Assembly (NCBI RefSeq): GCF_964199755.1
Contig: NC_133911.1
Location: 2,383,001-2,447,000, forward strand
DNA length: 64,000 nt
DNA from: Larus michahellis
Lineage: Eukaryota > Chordata > Aves > Charadriiformes > Laridae
Reading direction: 5' to 3'
Shown here one piece after another: positions 1 to 13,200 of the stretch. Within the stretch, counting starts at the first letter, position 1. Each line of letters opens with the position of its first letter. The position numbers were made by a program, and so were the translations under genes. The notes under the pieces were generated by a model. That model did not search any database, was not told the origin of the DNA, and saw only the letters and a list, made by a program, of their open reading frames with translations.

Positions 1-437
1 CGCAGCCGCAGCCGGGGCTTCGACTCGCGCTCCAGCCCCCGGGGGCGACGGGCTGAACCCGCCTCCTCCACCCGCACGGAGCAGGAGGTAAAGCAGCTTC
101 CCTTAAACCTCAATTTCGGGCAGATAAATGATGGTATTTTGGATAAAAAGTTTGTGCGACCCAGCCCTTCGTGCCAAGCCTGGAGCGGGACCAGGGCAGC
201 ACCATGCCGGCTGCATCCCACCGGGATGTTTGGAGCATCACCTCCAGCCTGACGTGCTCGCAAGGAGAAAGAAGAGCAGTTATCTTCTCAAGGAAGCATT
301 TAAGGAGGGGCAGAATCGCACCCATAATTGTTTTTAAGAGTAACGATGTTGGGAAAAAGAGATTCCCGCCAAGGCCTTGGCAGTTCGGGCTTTCCAAAAT
401 CCTCCCCGCAAAGAACGGCGGCGTCGCGGGGACTCAC
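1..437. other. ATP13A2 intron 21 and GC-rich left edge
   Basis: No convincing exon. Bases 1-90 are very GC-rich and open on both strands. The plus strand reads Arg/Ser-rich and ends at a donor-like GAG/gtaaag. The minus strand could hold a fragment of the next ATP13A2 exon, but there is no clear polypyrimidine-AG acceptor and no firm match. Confidence 0.4.
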
Positions 438-598
438 CTCCGGCTGCTCCTCGCCCCGGGAATGCTCGGCGGGGATGAATTTCAGGGCGGCGGGTTTGTC
501 GTGGCCGGGCGGGGAGGCGTTGACGAAGATGACCCGCTCTTTCGGCTCCACCATGCGGCAGCTCCTGGCCACGTTCACGGCCGTCAGCATGTTGTCTC
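438..598 (-). CDS. ATP13A2: ATP13A2 exon 21 (last exon in window)
   Basis: Starts [17 protein letters not shown] (human GDNLQTAVTVARGCGMV) and ends at GEEQPE with donor gtgagt in phase 0. Later exons, including GDGAND, are not found in the remaining 437 bases to the left edge. Confidence 0.96.
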
Positions 599-3500
599 CT
601 GGCGGAAAGAACCCGGCGGGACTTAGTAACCCCCCCGGGGGTGTTTGGTAGCCGGCGTTGGCAAGGGCTCGCACGGCCGCCGAGCCAAGAAGAGCAGCTC
701 CAACCTCTTTTCAAACCTCCAAACCTTTTTCCCAGCCACCGCAGCCGCGCCGGGGGGCTCTTTGCTCTCCCCCCACCCCCAGTTTTGGGCGAGAACGTCA
801 AAATCTCCTTTCTGCCCTACCCCAAAGCAAAGCGGCGGCTTCCAACCCTGCCAGCGGCTTGCAAAAAACCCGCAGGCGATTCCTGCGTCCCATCCCCCCC
901 CCCCACTCCGGCATCATCAGCCGTGAGACTCGGGGTGCGCACGAAATATCGACATTTACGGGATCGGGGGTGAAACCGCCACCGGTTTTGCCGTTTTAAG
1001 CCGCCCATCCCAGGTCTGTGGGTTCAGGCTGCACCCACGGAAAAGCCCCCCTGCGTGTCCCCGTCCCCCCCCAACCCTGCCGGATGCGAGCCCACCCGCA
1101 GGGACACGCCACCAAGCAGCGGGGCTGCGCCAAACCAGGGGCGCGGAGTCCTCGCCGTGCCCCCCCCACCAAGCCCCCCAACCCCGGCCCACCCCCAGTT
1201 CCGGTGGGGAAACCCTCTACCCCCACCCGGTGTCAAGGGGCGCTCGTGTCCCCTCTCCTCCCCCAGCCCGGCGTCCCCCGTCCCGCCTCGGCAGGGTCAC
1301 CTGTCACCATGACGGGGCGGATGTTGGCGTTCCTCAGGAGGCGAATGACGGGCGCAGATTCCGGCTTGAGGACGTTTTTCATGACGAGGAAGCCCAGGAA
1401 GGTCAGGCTGCTCTCCGCGGAGTCCCTGGGAGGGAGACAAGGAGCCGTTCGACACAAGGCAGAGAGCATCAATCGGGAACAACAGCCAAAAAAGCCAGCA
1501 GCTGCTTTCGTACGGGTTAGGGTTTAATTCCTCGCAGGCCGCGGGACAGGCCAAGCGTCCCGTGAAACGCTGGGAGCAAAGACGACGTAAACGGAGCGAG
1601 AAGCGGTTGGCACCAACCTGGGGAGCTGCAGGGCCTCCTGGAAGGTGGAGACGGCGCCGAGGGGTTTGGAAGCCAGAGCCAAGACCCGGAAACCATCCGT
1701 GGTGTAGTGTCGCAGCATCTGGGAGAAATCCAGGGGCACTGCCGCGGGAAAAGCGAGGTCAGACCCATCCCTGAACGAACCCGGGCGACGCGGACCCAGC
1801 TCCCAAAGGACCGAAGAGCTTCGGATGCTCATCCAGCCTCCCACCCCCTTCCCTGGCTTCTTGGTTCCCGTGTTCCTCCTGCCACAAGGCCGGAGCTAAT
1901 CCAAAGCCCTTGCGCCTCTGGGATGTGGCATCCCCGAGGATAATTTCCCGTTGGGATGTGCTATGGGGATGCAGAAACAGCAGAACCGGCCGTTTTTCAG
2001 CGGGGGAGCGATAGCGAGCCGCCGTCCCCGCTCCGGGGCACGTACCCGTTTCCTTCCTGCAAAGGCTGGCCACCATCTCCGGCGCCCCCTTGACGTAGGC
2101 GTGGGCCGAGGCTTCGCCGGGCAGCTTGGCCAGGACGCTCATCCTCTGCAAGGAGGAGGAGAAGGGGAAACGCCGGAGGATCCCCACGGGCGACTGGTGC
2201 TTCTGGGGAGGAGAGGGAACGGGTGTCAGGGCTGGGATGGAGCTTCTCTGGGAGGTGGAACTTCTCCGGGGGCTGTGAAGAACAACCACCTGGGGAGCCC
2301 GAGCCACCCTGGTCCCCGCGACCTACCCTGTCCCGCGGCTGTTCTTCCTCGGGCGGAGGTTTCATCACAGCCAAGACCTTTGTCCCAAACTGCTGGAAGG
2401 CGGGAAGCTCACCCTCCTCCTCCTCCTCTTCCTCCATCATCTCCAGGCGCTGAAACCAAGGCAGATGCTGGGATGGCAAAGCCCTGCCTCGCAACCCCCA
2501 AGCTCCATCCACCCCCTGGCTGGTTTAAACACCCCCTCTGACAGAATCCCAGCATGGTGGGGGTGGGAAGGGACCTCTGGAGATCACCCCGTCCCACCCC
2601 CTGCCAGAGCAGGGTCACCCACAGCAGGTGGCACAGGAACACCTCCAGGTGGGGTTGGAATGTCTCCAGAGACGGAGACTCCCCCACCTCTCTGGGCAGC
2701 CTGTGCCAGGGCTCTGTCACCCTCACAGCAAAGAAGTTCCTCCTCATGTTTAGGTGGAACTTCCCATGGTCACGTCTGTGCCCGTTACCCCTTGTCCTGT
2801 CTCCAGGCACCACTGAGAAGAGCCTGGCCCCATCCTCCTGACACCCACCCTTTCAGTATTTATCAGCGTTGATAAGATCCCTCCTCAGCCATCTTTTTTC
2901 CAGACTGAGGAGACCCAAATCCCTCAGCCTTCCTTCATCAGAGAGGGGTTCCAGTCCCCTCAGCACCTTGGTAGCCCTTTGCTGTCCCCTCTCCAGCAGT
3001 TCCCCGTCCTTCTGGAACCGGGGAGCCCGGCAGAGCAAGACGTGTGCCGCCTCCCTCTTCACGGAAACGCAACTTTGCCCGCCGTTTCTCTTACCCAGCC
3101 GGTGGATTCCATCATCTTGAGGTCCACGGGGTCGCCGATGGGCTGCGCCCGCAGCAGCGAGACGGTGTGGCAGGCGGCCAGCGAGTAGAGCAAAGGGCCG
3201 GCGGGCAGGCGGCGGGGCTCGTGGACGATGGGCATGAAGTGGTTGTTCTCCAGCGGCACCACCCCCCAGACATCCAGACCTTCTTCCGTCAGGGTTCCCG
3301 TCTGCGGGGAAGAGCGTGGTGGGTCCGGGTCAGTCCTCCCGGAGCTGGAAACCATGGCGCTGCCCAAGACCCACCTTGTCGAAGCAAACCAGGCGGATCT
3401 TCCCGCAGAGGTTGATGCGGGGAGGGCTGATGCAGAAGATGCCCTGCTTCTTCAGCCTGTTCTGGGCGTAGATGGTGCCCACCGTCATCGCAGCCGGGAG

Positions 3501-6500
3501 AGCCGGGGGCACGATGACGGTGACCAGGTCGAGGGCGCGGATGATGATTTGCCCCACAGGGACCTCGGCAGGCGAGGAGGAAGAGGGGTGGGCATCCTCA
3601 TAGCCCTCCCCCATCTTCATCCCCGTCGGCTGATGGTCCCAGTGCCAGCCCGAGCGCGGGGATTCACCGCCTCCAACAACCCTACCTGGTTTTTAACCAA
3701 GATGAGGATGCTGTAGAGCGTGCCGATAAAAGCTGCGCGGGAGAACGGGCTCGGTTACAAAGCAGAGCAGGCGATGGGGTGGGTTCAACCATTTTAAGAG
3801 GAGTTTGGCTGCTCCCGGCCATCCCTCCACGCTCAAGACGTACCCAGGACGGCGAGGAACAGGACGAATTTCACCGCGTCCTTGTAGAACTTGAAGCTGA
3901 CGGGTTTGGGGTAGAGGATGGAGCTGATGAGATCCCCTTTGGCGGTGCAAAACCCTGCGGGAGAGGAAGGCAAGCACGTTGCAAAGTCACCGCTCCCAAG
4001 GAGGTAAAGGCTTCATCCTGGTTTTCCCCCCCCCACATCCGTCACCTGTGCGGGTCACCACGGCCAGCACTTCTCTGCCCACGTAGGACTTGGCTTGGAT
4101 GACCTGCGTCCCGCAGAACAACGTGTGCCGCCTGTGCTCCTCGGGGGAATAGATGGTGCCAGAAGCCTGGCTGCCGGCCGGGAGAGGGGTCTTCATCACC
4201 GGCACGCTCTCCCCTGCGGTGAGGAACATCACGGAGGGAGGGTTATCACCCTTGGGGGGGGTCAGGAACCAACCAGCCTGAATGGGAAGGGGCTGCCATA
4301 GGGCCACGGAGATAGAAGGTTCGTCCTCTCCCCCAAAATCAAAGCATGAGGTGGGGTGGTGGAGGGGCGCAGGCCGCCGGGTGCGGGGGCTCTCACCCGT
4401 CAGCATGCTCTCGTTGACCATGCACTCGCCCGTCAGCAGCGCGGCGTCGCAAGGGACCAGCGTCCCGTCCGCGGGGAGGCTGATGCAATCGCCCGGCACC
4501 AGGTCCGCCGAGCTCACCACCATCTCCTCTGGAAAAAAGGGCGGCCGCGCTCAGGAACGTCATCCCGGCATCGTCCCCAGGAAAAGTCATGCCAGCATGG
4601 TCCCCGGGGACGCCATCCCGGCATGGTCCCCAGGAAAGTATTCCCGGCATCATCCCCAGGAACATCATCCCAAGGAATGCCATCCCAGCATCGTCCCCGG
4701 AAATCGTCCCCAGGAACGTCATCCCAGCATCGTCCCCAGGGACGTCATCCTGGCATTGTCTCCAGGAACATCATGCCGGCATCATCCCCAGGAACTTCAT
4801 CCCAGCAATCGTCCCCAGGGATGTCATCCCAGCACCGTCCCCAGGAATGTCATCCCAGCGTCGTCCCCAGGCACCATCCCCAGGAACGTCATCCCGGCAT
4901 CGTCCCCTGGGATGTCATCCCGGCATCGTCCCCAGAATGTCATCCCGGCATCGTCCCCAGGAAAGTCATCCCAGCAATTGTCCCCAGAGATGTCATCAGC
5001 CCCAGGAGCACCATCCAGGCACCGTCCCCAGAACGCCATCCCGGCATCGTCCCCAGGAACATCATCCCGGCATCATCCCCAGGAAAAGTCATCCCGGCAT
5101 GGTCCCCAGGAAAGTATTCCCGCATGGTCCCCAGGAACATCATCCCAAGGAATGCCATCCCAGCATCGTCCCCAGAAATCATCCCCAGGGACGTCATCCC
5201 AGCGTCGTCCCCAGGCACCGTCCCCAGGAACATCATCCCAGCATCGTCCCCAGAATGTCATCCCGGCATCGTCCCCAGGAAAGTCATCCCAGCAATTGTC
5301 CCCAGGGATGTCATCGGCCCCAGGAGCATCATCCAGGCACCGTCCCCAGAACGCCATCCTGGCATCATCCCCAGGAACATCATCCTGGCATCGTCCCCAG
5401 GAACGTCATCCCCACAACGTCTCCGGGAACGTCATCCCAGTATTGTCCCCAGCAAAGTCATCCCGGCATAGTCCCCAGGAACATCATCCTGGCGTCGTCC
5501 CCAGGAATGTCATCCCGGCATCGTACCCAGGGACATCATCCTGGTATTGTCCCCAGGAACGTCATCCCGGCATCGTCCCCAACGCCTTCATGCCTGCAGC
5601 CCTTGCTCATCGCGGACATCGCACTCACCTCCGCTGGGGCGACGGACTCGGACACCGACCGACATCTTGGCCATGTTCTGCAGCGTGGCGCTTTGCTGCA
5701 AGGGAGGGGAGGGTTGGCAGCACACCTCAAACGACAGCCCAAAAAGCCCAGCAAAGCAGCCATAGAACAGGTCTCGAAGGCTCGGGACCGCGGACGAAGG
5801 ACAAGGAGACCCGCCCCACCGTTGGAGCACGGGTTGTCCCCCGCCAAGCCGGGCTCCGAGGGAGTCCAGCGACAGCACAGAGGTCAAACAGCAGCAGAAA
5901 AGGGGTCTACTCCCCTAGAGATGGTTGTCCCAAATAAGGCCACCCACCAACCTTCCTCGTCTCGTAGAGGGACAGCCCTAAGGAGATGGTGGAGATGAGG
6001 AAGATGCAGGCGGCGTAGTAGTAATAGGCGTCGCAGACCCACAGCACAATGCTGAACACTTGGAAGATGTAGAAGGGATTGAGCACCTGGAAGGGAACAC
6101 GGAGAGAGAGCAGGTTTGGGGGGGATGGGACTACGAGAGCTTCCTCCAGCCCATCGCGAGACCGCCATCCAGGCTCCTCGAGGAACAAGTGTTTACGCAG
6201 AGGAGAAGACGGTCCTTCCCTGGGGCTGGGGATGAACCGGCTGACTTCTCGCATGCCCTCCGTCCTCCCCGGCTTTGCTTACGGCCGGTGCTCCCAAGGG
6301 ACGCTCAGCCACCTCCGCAACCTCCCTGGGGATGCTCCTGTCTGAGAGCTGAGAGGCAGGACGGGTGCCCTCCGCAGCTCTGTCCGCTCTGCCTCCTCTC
6401 ATCTCTGCCCCAGCGCCTTCTCCTAAAGCCCTCTCCCCTCCCCGCCAGCAAGGGACACGGAGACGGGGAAGGATCTGCCCCGGGACGACCCGATCTTTCG

Positions 6501-7219
6501 GAAGCGGGGCCGCGCGGGCGCGCACCTCCTCCACCAACAGCCTGGCGTAGGACTTGACGGGCACCTCGATGAGGTTGGGTCCATAGATCTTCCTTCTGCA
6601 AAAGGGGAGAGAAAAAAAGCCAAGGGGGGAGCAAAGGCAGGTTGGGGAAAAGCCGCGTTTCCAACTCCCAGGGACCCTCGCCCTGCCCAGACCCCCCACG
6701 GGAGTCCCGTTCCGCGGAGGAGCCGCACCAGGGCAATGCTGCACACTCGGGATCCTCCGTTTTGAGGTCTGGGGGCAAGAAAAACCCCACGCTCCGGAAT
6801 TTTCTGACCCCTGGAAAAGCCACATTTCCAACTCCCAGAGACCCTCACCCTGCCCGGACCCCCCACGGGAGCCCCGTTCCATGGAGGAGCCACACCGGGG
6901 CAATGCCACACACCCAGGGATCCTCCGTTTTGAGGTCTGGGGGTAAGAAAAACCCCACACTGCGGAATTTTCTGGCCCCTGGAAAAGCCTCATCCGCACT
7001 CCCCGGGTGTCCCGTGAAGCTGGAAGATCCCTACCTGGTGTTGTGGTCTTGCTGGTCCAGCCCAGCCTGGGCGAGGTGGAGATCTGCGCAGGTCCAGCCT
7101 TCGTCCAAGAGGCTGGGCAAGGCCGAGGGGAAAGAAAAAACGGAGAAATGGGAGTTAAAATCCGCATGGAGCCTGGCCCGGCAGAACAAACGCCACGTCC
7201 AAGTCCTTGGGGAAATACA

Positions 7220-7251
<32 letters not shown>

Positions 7252-10200
7252 CCAACAAAAAAAAAAAGAAGCTTTGGGAAAGGGAGAGCATCTTGTTCCT
7301 CGGCATCCGCCGCGGCTCGCGGGCGCCAAAGAGCCGGAACAAAAGGGGCACAGTTGGGAATGCCGGGAGCGGCACAGGGCGGCGGGGACAGTCCAGCGGA
7401 CGCCAAACGGCTTCGCCTGGTCTCCTCTGCCCACAAAGACGGGCAAAATCAACAACCTGGCGGTGTGGTGGGGGGGAGGGTGTGGGGGGAGAGGGGCAGC
7501 ACGGCTTTCCCCGACCCGACGCCCCAGGGATGGGCTTTGCAGCGCAGGGAAAAAGCTCCGGCGTGGTTACGTGACATCCAGGCGGGTCAGGATCATTCTT
7601 GGGTGGGGGAGGAGGGGGGGGACAAGGAGAGCAGCAGAGAGACGCAGAGAGGTTTGCCGCGGCAGGAGGGGGCCGGCAATACCTGACTTTGCAGTACGCC
7701 TGCCGCCGCTCGATCCAGATGTAGCGCATGCCCTCGAAGAGGTAGTACCGCAGGACGTTCTTCTGAGCGGAGCAGGACGGAAAAAACACGGCGTTAGCGG
7801 GACAGGAGGGCAGGCGACGCCGCGGGAGAGGGTTTACGGTGAGAGGAGAGGCGGGGAGGGTTCGTTACCTCCTCCTTGTCATGGAGGCAGATGGTGTCCC
7901 GGCTCTCCTCCTCGTCCGCCACGCCGATGGCGATGCTGGTCCTCCGGTCCTCCAGCCTGGCCCCGGGGTGATGCTCCAGGCTGCTCGGGGTGGAAAACCG
8001 ATGGTCGGTCCCTCCCTCCCCAGCGCCCGTCTCCCTCGAAGCCGAAAGCCCACGGGAGTCCTGGCATTGCGGCGGAGACGGGACCCCAGCATCGTGGCGG
8101 GGACGGGATCCCGGCATAGCCATGGGGACGGGATCCTGGCATTGTGGTGGTGATGGGATCCCGGCATGGCCATGGGGATGTGATCCCGGCATTGCGGTGG
8201 GGACAGGATCCTGGCATCGTGGTGGTGATGGGATCCCGGCACTGCGGCGGGGACGGGATCCTAGCATGGCCATGGGGACGTGATCCCAGCATTGCGGTGG
8301 GGATGGGTTCCTGGCATGGCCATGGGGACGGGATCATGGCATCGCGGTGGGGATGGGATCCCAGCATTGCGGCGGGGATGTGACTCCAGCATCGTGGTGG
8401 GGATGGGATCCCGGCATTGTGGTGGTGATGGGATGCTGGCATTGCAGTGGGGATGTGATTCCAGCATTGCGGTGGGGATGGGATCCCAGCATCGCGGTGG
8501 GGATGGGATCCCGGGATCGCGACGGGGACGGGATCCTGGCATGGTCATGGGGATGTGATCCTAGCATTGTGGTTGTGATGGGATGCTGGTATTGCGGCGG
8601 GGACGGGATCCCGGCATGGCTATGGGGACGGGATCCCAGCATTGTGGTTGTGATGGGATCCCGGCATCGCGACGGGGACGTGATCCCAGCTCACCTTCCC
8701 TCACCCAGCGCCTCCGTCCGCACGCGGGTGGTGAAGCACTGCCCGAATCGGTCCTGCAGGACAGGCAGGACTCTGAGCAGGGGGAAACGGGGAGCGTGTG
8801 TCCCCCCGACCCCCAGCTCCTTCAAACGGGGACGGTGTCACAGGCAGGGAGTCCCTGGCCACCCGTCCCCGATGACGGCGGGGTTTTAGGGACAATAAAG
8901 AGAAACGCAAAGCCAGGCTGGCTGCTAGGGAAGGGGAAAGCGCAAAATTATTCAGAGGCAGGCTGTGAGGACAGGCTGAGAGAGCTGGGGGGGCTCAGCC
9001 TGGAAAAGAGAAGGCTCCGGGGAGACCTTCCAGCCCCTTCCAGTCCCTAAAGGGGCTCCAGGAAAGCTGGGGAGGGACTCTGGAGCAGGGAGGGGAGCCA
9101 TGGGACGCGGGAACGGTTTTACACTGAAAGAGGGGAGATTTAGATGAGATATCGGGAAGAAATTCTTTGCTGTGAGGGTGGTGAGCCCCTGGCCCAGGTT
9201 GCCCAGAGAAGCTGTGGCTGCCCCATCCCTGGAGGGGTTCAAAGCCAGGTTGGCCGGGGCTTGGAGCCACCTGGGCTGGTGGGAGGTGTCCCTGCCCAGG
9301 GGACAGGGACGTGGTGAACTTTAACATCCCTTCCCACCCAAACCACTCTACGATTCTATGAATAATCTGGCTGTGGGGCAGCAATGTCACACACAGACAG
9401 GGGAGGGTGACAAGCAGCAAGGAACCTCCTGGGTGGTGGCAGAGCCCAACCCAGGTCCCCCGGTGTCATGTCCCCCTGCCCCCGGCCCAACCCCGGTACC
9501 CCCCTGCCCAGGGACTCACCCTGATGATGACCCAGTCGGCCTGGCCGAGGGCGCAGGGCTGGCATTTCGCCTGCACCTCCAGGCTCGGCTTCCAGTGGAA
9601 GAGGACGAGGAGCAGCCCCGCCGTCAGCACGGAGCCAGCGTGGCACAGGGCCACCCGCCACATCCTGGTCTGGTAGCCCGTGACCTCCTGCAAGAAAAGA
9701 GATCACCTTTACGGGGACGCTCATTCACAAAAATCAACGGGTAATAAGATTATCAAGCGTCTAAATTCTAAATCGATGAAAACCCCAAGCCTCCCGGCGC
9801 GATTTAACGCCCGGCAGGTGACAAGCGAGTAGTTTTGGGGCTGGAAAAGCACCGTCTCGTGCCGGTGTGGCAGGTAACGCGTGGATTTTTTGTGCCGGCC
9901 CTTCCCGAAATTCCCTTCCTCCCCACGGCGAAGCCCTCGGACCTACCATGGGGGATTTATCGGCGTCTCGCTGCAGCGTCCCGTACCCCGGCCGCTGGTG
10001 GCCCAGCAGCCTGCTGCTGTCTGCGAAACCAAAATAAAAAAAAAGGGGGGGGGAGGGAATTAAAATAATAAGGGGAGTTGATCCCAGGGGTTATTTAGGA
10101 GATGCCTGGGGTGCCGGCTGCACCGATGGCATCCCTGGATGCGTCCCAGAAGGTGGCTGGAGTCAGCGTCCCCTCCGTCACGCAGCCCTGGGGAGGTGGC

Positions 10201-13200
10201 GGGGGGGGGGGGGGGGGGATGCTGTGGGCACGGGGCGCCCCGGCGCTGCCCGCTCACCCTCCCGCGGCACGTGACGGTCACGGAAACGATGCCAAAAGGA
10301 GCCCGGGGAGGAAAAACTGGCACAAACCCAGCGGCTTAACGGCCGGGGGAAGGGAGCAGGGCTGGCGCAGAGCCAGGGCCGGCGCGGGGAGAGCTCTCCC
10401 AGCCGCTTTTCAGGCTTGTTGGCTCCTTGGCTTTCCCCCCCCCCCGGCCAGGCCGAGGATGCGGGCACAAAACGTGCTTTTTTTTTTTTCCCCAGTTTTA
10501 AGGATGCCCAGCGCGGCTCAGCACCTCCCGCTCCCGCTGGTCCCCTCTGCCCGGCCTGAGAGACGGGAGATCCTCAGAGGCATCGCCGCCGCCGTCGTCG
10601 TTCCGGGTGGGATTTTAACCATCGCCCTCCGTCCCACGAAGCGGATCCCGCTCATCCCTTAAATCCACGCCCGACTACAAGCAGCGGCGGCCCAACTCCG
10701 GGATGGGAGAGCAGCGGCGGGGAGATAACACGTGGCGCAAACACAAACCAATTCCCACCCTTTGGAACCAGGCAAATAATTTCCTGGATGGGTTTGGGTT
10801 TCCAGGAGGGCTCTTAGACCCGGCTGGGAGCCCCTGTTCCCGTCCTCCGCCGGAAAAAACCACCCCGGCCTGATTCCTGCCACTCCCCGCTCCGACCCCA
10901 AAGCTCGCTCCGACCCCAAAGCTCGTCTGCAGGTGACAAAAGCAACTAATTAAAAACCATCCCCTGGGTTTCGATGATCACCAGGACCGGGGGCTTCATC
11001 TCGCCGTGCGACCCAGTGGGTAACCAGTTCCCAAAACGCGGCCGGTGCCGCTCCAAGGGTTTGGGGTTGGGGAAGTGGAGGGGGGGGGGGATGAGCCCAA
11101 GGGATGGTTTAATGGTTTTAATAAACAAAAGCTCCCCCCCTCGGGAGGCAAAAGCCAACGGTGGCGAAGCTCGGCAAGGGCCGGCGAGGAGGGGAGGCCT
11201 CAGATCGCCCCGCTGCCAGCGTCAAAGCCTGGGAAAAGCAGGGATTCCAAGGGAAACGGGGATGGGAAAAGCAGGGATTCCAGGTGAAACAGGGTCGGGA
11301 GAAGCAGGGATTCTAGCTGAAACGGGGATGGGAAAAGCAGGGATTCCAGCTGCAATGCGGCCAATAAAAGCAGGGATTCCAGGTGAAACGGGGATGGGAA
11401 AAGCTGGGATTCTAGGTGAAATGGGGCCGGGAAAAGCAGGGATTCCAGGTGAAACAGGGTCAGGAAAACCAGGGATTCTAGCTGAAACGGGGATGGGAAA
11501 AGCAGGGATTCCACGGGTGAAATGGGGCCAGGAAAAGCAGGGATTCCAGGGGAAACAGGGCCAGGAAAAGCTGGGATTCTAGCTGAAATGGGGATGGGAA
11601 AAGCAGGGATTCCGGATGAAACAGGGCTGAGAAAAGCAGGGATTCCAGGTGAAACGGGGCCGGGAAAAGCAGGGATTCCAGGAGAATCGTGGTCAGGAAA
11701 AGCAGGGATGCCAGGTGAAATGTGGCTGGGAAAAGCAGGGATGCCAGGGGAAACGGGGATGGGAAAAGCAGGAATTCCAGGGGAAACAGGGCCAGGAAAA
11801 GCAGGGATCCCAGCTGAAATGGGGCCAATAAAACCAGGGATTCCAGGTGAAACGGGGCCGGGAAAAGCAGGGATTGCAGGGGTGAAATGGGGCCAGGAAA
11901 AGCAGGGATTCCAGGGGTGAAATGGGGCCAGGAAAAGCAGGGATTCCAGGTGAAATGTGTCTGGGAAAAGCTGGGATTTCAGGTGAAACAAGGCTGGGAA
12001 GAGCAGGAATTGCAGGGGTGAAATGGGGCCAATAAAAGCAGGGATTCCAGGGAAAATGGGGCCAGGAAAAGCAGGGATTCCAGGGGTGAAATGGGGCCAG
12101 GAAAAGCAGGGATTCCAGGTGAAACAGGGCCAATAAAAGCAGGGATTCCAGGTGAAATGTGTCTGGGAAAAGCTGGGATTTCAGGTGAAACAAGGCTGGG
12201 AAAAGCAGGGATTCCAGGGGAAACGGGAGCATGTGCCGCCCTTCCGAAGAGCCCAACAAAGGAGAGGGCGAGGGCGGGGGGGACACACCTCGCACAAAGG
12301 CTCGGCGGCGGGGGCTGCAGGAGGGGGAAAAGTAGCGAAACAACCTGAAAACAACCCAATTTGCTCTCGGCACCTCCCCGGGCAAGAGGCGAGAGGCGCA
12401 GCCCACCTCTCTCCGCAACTCCGGAATCGTTACGGTTTTCACGATCCTGTAAGCAGGAAATCTTTCGGAGGAGGAAAAGAGCACGGCCGCCATCGGCTGC
12501 GTCCGGCGGCTCTTGCGCAACCCCGTCCTCTCCCGGGGGGGGGGTTTCTCACCTCCCATCCCGGCTGCTCCCCAAAACAGCGGGAAAAGGGCTCTCTTGA
12601 CCTTTGACTCACCGCTCCGCTTGGGATGGGACGGGACGGGATGGGATGGGACGGGCACAGCCCCGTCATCGCCCGCCGGCGGACGCGTTCCGGGACGCAT
12701 CCGGCACCGGCGGAGCTGAGGGCGAAGCTGCGCCACCGGTTGGAACGGGCCACACCTCGTCGGCAAACACGGCGCGGGGGCAACCGGCCATCCCCTCCTC
12801 CCGTTGCCAAAGCTCATCTGGAGAGCCCCGGGGAAGGGATTTGCTTCTCTCTCGGCTGCTAAAAGTGGGGGTTAAAGGTGGGGGGTGACACCCCCGAGGT
12901 GGCTGCAGATGCTGGGGGGGGGGGGTCAGGGATGCACCAGCCCCGCTGGCCAAGGGAAGGGGGGAGCACCGAGTCCCCGCCGACGCCGGGTTTTGCGCGG
13001 TCGAAACGCTGCTTGAAGTCCTCGGAGCTCCGGGATTCGCCCCGTCTTGCACCTTCCGGAGAACCACCCCGTGGCCCCGCCGGCAAGGTTTCGGGGCGGG
13101 GGGGGGGGGAAAGTGGGAAGAACGGTGCTCGGGATGCCCCGACAGCTAGCACACGCGCTGGCCACGAGGACGTAACCTTGAGCCCACGCGTCTCGCGGCA

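Noticed and set aside
1-90. Plus-strand Arg/Ser-rich open segment ending in gag/gtaaag
   Set aside because: Too short, low-complexity GC-rich sequence at the window edge. The opposite strand is equally open and ATP13A2 should continue here on the minus strand.
4282-5998. Very long plus-strand open frames (up to 551 codons) rich in HPG/IPASSPG repeats
   Set aside because: They lie in the ATP13A2 intron 10 minisatellite. All three frames are open because the 26-base unit lacks stops, and there is no family match.
4553-12232. Regularly spaced repeats that could be mistaken for CRISPR arrays
   Set aside because: Head-to-tail repeats without unique spacers, in introns of a vertebrate gene, with no cas genes.
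11200-12817. Long minus-strand frames of FHLESLLFP-type repeats
   Set aside because: Produced by the 33-base minisatellite, whose unit is a multiple of three. Not a protein gene.
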